Source: Candidatus Bathyarchaeota archaeon (lineage in GTDB: Archaea; Thermoproteota; Bathyarchaeia; TCS64). From it: DNA of 6,530 bases. Location: NCBI GenBank assembly GCA_003662205.1, contig QMXQ01000090.1, positions 1 to 6,530 of the forward strand. The letters are read 5' to 3'. Position numbers and translations under genes: made by a program. Positions 4,738 through 6,530 of the stretch are shown here, in pieces. The first letter of the stretch is position 1. Each line of letters starts with the position of its first letter. The notes beneath the pieces are model-generated. The model saw nothing but the letters and a program-made list of their open reading frames with translations, ran no database searches and was not told the origin of the DNA.

Positions 4738-5295
4738 ATGCTGCCGACATTGGAGACCATCGCCGCCCGGCGGCGTAGGCTGGGGCTGACGCAGACCGAG
4801 CTGGCGGAGCTGGCGGGGGTCAGCCAGTCGTATATCGCGAAGCTGGAGGCCAGGAAGATCGAGCCGTCCTACAGCAGGGTCAAGGCGATCCTAGAGGCGC
4901 TGCAGAGGCTGGAGCAGAAGCAGGAGACCAAGGCGTCGGAGATCATGACCCCGGAGGTCGTCGGCGTCCAGGTGAGGGACCCGGTTCAGCGGGCGGTGGC
5001 GCTGATGAGGGAGCACGGCTACTCCCAGCTGCCCGTCTTCGACAGCGAACGATCCGTGGGAAGCGTCTCCGAGGGAACCCTCATCGATAAGATCGTCAAC
5101 GGCAGGGAGGGGCCCTCCATCACTGGGAGACCCATCTCGGAGATCATGGATGACGCCTTCCCCCAGGTGAGCGAGGACGCGCCGGTCTCCCTCCTCACGA
5201 GCCTGCTGAGGATATACCCCGCCGTCCTAGTCTCCAGCAAGGGGAGGATCACGGGTATCGTGACGAAGGCCGACCTGCTAAAGACCCTGCGCTAG
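4738..5295 (+). CDS. Xre-type helix-turn-helix regulator with two CBS domains
   Basis: The 185-residue protein has an N-terminal HTH_3 domain (about 7-58). Its recognition region LTQTELAELAGVSQSYIAKLE (17-37) and KIEPSYSRVKAILEAL (40-55) are typical. A short helical linker (56-66) leads to two CBS repeats: ASEIMTPEVVGVQV to IDKIV (66-120) and ISEIMDDAFPQVSED to VTKADLLKTLR (133-185). Paired CBS domains form a Bateman module that usually binds adenine nucleotides or S-adenosylmethionine. The protein is therefore probably a cytoplasmic regulator whose DNA binding responds to such a ligand. This architecture is widespread in archaea, but targets are mostly unknown. It has no obvious link to the arsenic genes. 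It converges with the RAM-domain gene 57 bases away. Confidence in the domains is high; the regulated genes cannot be told from here. Confidence 0.9.
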   Translation: MLPTLETIAARRRRLGLTQTELAELAGVSQSYIAKLEARKIEPSYSRVKAILEALQRLEQKQETKASEIMTPEVVGVQVRDPVQRAVALMREHGYSQLPVFDSERSVGSVSEGTLIDKIVNGREGPSITGRPISEIMDDAFPQVSEDAPVSLLTSLLRIYPAVLVSSKGRITGIVTKADLLKTLR

Positions 5296-5352
5296 CGGAG
5301 ACCCTCAGGATAGTCCAAACTAAAACAACAGGGGGAAGGGAGCGGCTGAATC

Positions 5353-5580
5353 TCAGACCACGATCATGGTCAGCGTCGAGCGGACCTTATCGAGGCGCCT
5401 GATCTTCCAGCTGATGGTGTCCTTCAGCTCCTGCATGGTCTCGGTCTCCACGCGGGCGATGATATCGTAGACGCCGTAGACCATGTGGGCCTCCTTAACC
5501 TCCGGGATCGCCTTCAGATCCTTCAGGACCTCGCTCTCAGCGCCTATCTCTGCGTTTATCAGGACGAATGCCGTCGCCAA
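5353..5580 (-). CDS. Stand-alone Lrp/AsnC ligand-binding (RAM) domain protein
   Basis: The 75-residue product is the C-terminal effector domain of Lrp/AsnC regulators without the DNA-binding half. Strand TAFVLINAEIG (3-13), helix SEVLKDLKAIPEVKEAHMVYG (16-36), the conserved GVYDIIARVE (36-45) with Tyr-Asp, helix MQELKDTISWKIRRLDKV (49-66) and a last strand STLTMIVV (68-75) give the expected beta-alpha-beta-beta-alpha-beta order. Such proteins assemble into dimers or larger rings and bind amino acids or other small ligands; some may pair with full-length Lrp proteins. The specific ligand is unknown. The start is the TTG at 5578-5580, preceded by AAGGTGA on the minus strand (5587-5593), a good ribosome site. 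The length is normal for stand-alone RAM proteins. It converges with the HTH-CBS gene. Confidence 0.88.
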   Translation of the reverse strand: MATAFVLINAEIGAESEVLKDLKAIPEVKEAHMVYGVYDIIARVETETMQELKDTISWKIRRLDKVRSTLTMIVV

Positions 5581-5614
5581 AACTTTTCACCTTCGCATTC
5601 TACTCTCTATCCTC

Positions 5615-5625
5615 AAATACTTAAG
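5615..5625 (-). promoter_or_regulatory. TATA-like element of the RAM-domain gene
   Basis: The minus strand reads CTTAAGTATTT. A start about 30 bases on, near 5595, would leave a leader of about 15 bases that carries the ribosome site at 5587-5593. The match to a TATA consensus is moderate. Confidence 0.4.
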
Positions 5626-5704
5626 ATTTGTCAAGCGGTCTCAGAAGACCCATAGAACGCCTAAACCCGCTTAGCGCTGGAGATCGGAAGGTTCGGGACA
5701 AACA

Positions 5705-5712
5705 CTTAAATT
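5705..5712 (+). promoter_or_regulatory. TATA-like element before the HAD remnant
   Basis: CTTAAATT begins 30 bases before a GTG at 5735 that is in frame with the HAD motif. This is the same geometry as the leaderless genes in the window, and suggests the remnant retains its original promoter. Confidence 0.35.
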
Positions 5713-5734
5713 GGCTCTTGAGGAGCGAGGGGGT

Positions 5735-5908
5735 GTGGCCGGCCGTGCCGACCATATCTGTGGGCGGGAAACACTTTGCAGCCTCATCATATTCGACATG
5801 GACGGGGCGCTCATCGACGAGAGACCCCGTTTCTAAGCCTGGCTAAAGCGAGAGTTAAGGCGCTATAAACTCATTCGAGGCCGACCTTATTCTCAACGAG
5901 ACGCTTAA
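5735..5908 (+). pseudogene. Truncated N-terminus of a HAD-type hydrolase (remnant)
   Basis: In the frame from the GTG at 5735 the sequence encodes SLIIFDMDGALIDERPRF (5780-5833). This is a hydrophobic strand followed by DMDG, with both motif-I aspartates of the haloacid dehalogenase superfamily; the nucleophile would be the first Asp. A TAA at 5834-5836 then stops the frame. The same frame goes on as AWLKRELRRYKLIRGRPYSQ to a second TAA at 5906-5908, running into the promoter of the next gene. HAD proteins are about 200 residues or more, so motifs II-IV and nearly all of the enzyme are missing. It appears to be a dead, 3'-deleted gene. The rest of the gene-free stretch 5581-5944 holds only promoter elements. 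A chance FDMDG in non-coding DNA cannot be excluded. Confidence 0.45.
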
Positions 5909-5911
5909 ATG
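5904..5911 (+). promoter_or_regulatory. TATA-like element of nnr
   Basis: CTTAAATG predicts a start near 5934 and a leader of about 11 bases before the TTG at 5945. If it is the TATA box, the in-frame ATG at 5909 that overlaps it cannot be the start. A second candidate, TATAAA at 5864-5869, would leave room for the 5909 start. Confidence 0.4.
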
Positions 5912-5944
5912 TCCCTCGGCCAAAGGGAGAGCGGGGATGAGGGT

Positions 5945-6530
5945 TTGATTCTGGATGACTCCCTGACCGCCCGGGAGATGAGGGGCGTCGAGATGAACGC
6001 CGAATACCTCGGGGTCTCAAGGCTTCAGCTCATGGAGAACGCTGGCCGGGCCGTCGCCGAAGCCATCACGCGTCGTTTCGGGCCCAAGAGCCGTGTAGCC
6101 ATAATCTGCGGGCCAGGCGGCAACGGGGGGGACGGCTTCGTCGCGGCTCGACACCTCGCGGGGGCGGGATACATCGTCGAGGTGGTCCTCCTCGGCTCCT
6201 CCAGAGGGATCCGCTCCGAGGAAGCCCTGGCCAACTGGAGGGCCCTGCGGCAGATGCGGTCCAGCGTCCACATCAGGGAGGTCCACGACTCGGCCGAGAT
6301 CGGGCCGCTGGAGGCGGATGTCATCGTCGACGCGCTCATCGGCACGGGGGTCAAGGGAGCCCTCGCCTCCCCCTTCCGGGAGATGGTCCAGTCCATCAAC
6401 AAATCCGGGGGCTTCAAGATAGCGGTCGACGTCCCCACGGGCGTCGAGTCGGACACGGGCGCCGTCCACGGCGCCGCGGTGAAGGCCGACCTGACGCTGA
6501 CGTTCCACAAGCCGAAAGCCGGCTTCAAGA
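5945..6530 (+). CDS. nnr: NAD(P)H-hydrate epimerase (Nnr), N-terminal 195 residues, cut by the window edge
   Basis: This enzyme repairs NAD(P)HX, the hydrated form of NAD(P)H, by interconverting its R and S epimers; in most archaea it is fused to an ADP-dependent dehydratase that restores NAD(P)H. The visible part is the epimerase (YjeF_N) domain: LTAREMRGVEMNAEYLGVS (7-25), LMENAGRAVAEAI (29-41), the glycine-rich CGPGGNGGDGFVAARHL (55-71), DALIGTGVKG (129-138) and VDVPTGVESDTG (161-172), followed by LTLTFHKPKAGF. All key motifs are intact. The dehydratase domain, if present, lies beyond the window. The TTG at 5945 gives the usual short N-terminus before LTAREM and fits a TATA box at 5904-5911. 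An in-frame ATG at 5909 would add 12 residues unlike the family. Confidence 0.92.
   Translation, partial: MILDDSLTAREMRGVEMNAEYLGVSRLQLMENAGRAVAEAITRRFGPKSRVAIICGPGGNGGDGFVAARHLAGAGYIVEVVLLGSSRGIRSEEALANWRALRQMRSSVHIREVHDSAEIGPLEADVIVDALIGTGVKGALASPFREMVQSINKSGGFKIAVDVPTGVESDTGAVHGAAVKADLTLTFHKPKAGFK

Noticed and set aside
5628..5846. 72-residue plus-strand frame over the HAD remnant
   Set aside because: It has no recognisable motif, and the DMDG motif in the same bases is in a different frame. It is probably a chance open frame.
6017..6528. Two long minus-strand frames opposite nnr
   Set aside because: The plus strand carries intact Nnr motifs throughout; the minus frames are antisense shadows.
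1..6530. CRISPR arrays, transposases, integrases or tandem repeats
   Set aside because: None seen on either strand. The only large repeat is the palindrome at the left edge.

Overview
The window looks archaeal. Three things point that way: a tRNA(Ile2) agmatinylcytidine synthetase (TiaS, found only in archaea), A/T-rich TATA-type boxes sitting about 29-31 bases before transcription or translation starts, and frequent TTG start codons. A PAC2 protein and an HTH-CBS regulator of archaeal type agree. The genes are GC-rich and the spacers between them AT-rich. I cannot place the lineage from sequence alone; an uncultivated group such as Bathyarchaeia would fit, but that is a guess.

Left edge (1-421): the N-terminal part of a nitroreductase on the minus strand runs into a near-perfect 263-base palindrome. 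The first 131 bases repeat the same coding sequence in inverted orientation. Six bases differ between the arms; five are silent third-codon changes. This resembles two strain alleles joined head to head at a small natural palindrome, so an assembly or amplification chimera is the leading explanation.

Middle (487-2402): a PAC2-family protein (+) converges with tiaS (-). The best tiaS start is the TTG at 2402, about 114 bases inside the longest open frame.

Arsenic cluster (2494-4574): a thioredoxin-type arsenate reductase (arsC, -) is divergent from an ArsR repressor with a CxC metal motif (+). It is followed by a possible 35-residue leaderless small protein and an Acr3 arsenite exporter (+). 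ArsC would reduce arsenate to arsenite in the cytoplasm, Acr3 would export it, and ArsR would release the promoters when it binds arsenite. The 65-base arsC-arsR spacer holds a 34-base dyad covering both TATA boxes, a good candidate operator. A related 12-base sequence recurs at the promoter upstream of acr3.

Right part (4738-6530): an Xre-type HTH protein with two CBS domains (+) converges with a stand-alone Lrp/AsnC ligand-binding (RAM) domain protein (-). A stretch of about 360 bases without an intact gene follows; it carries what appears to be the truncated start of a HAD-type hydrolase. The window ends inside an NAD(P)H-hydrate epimerase gene (nnr, +).
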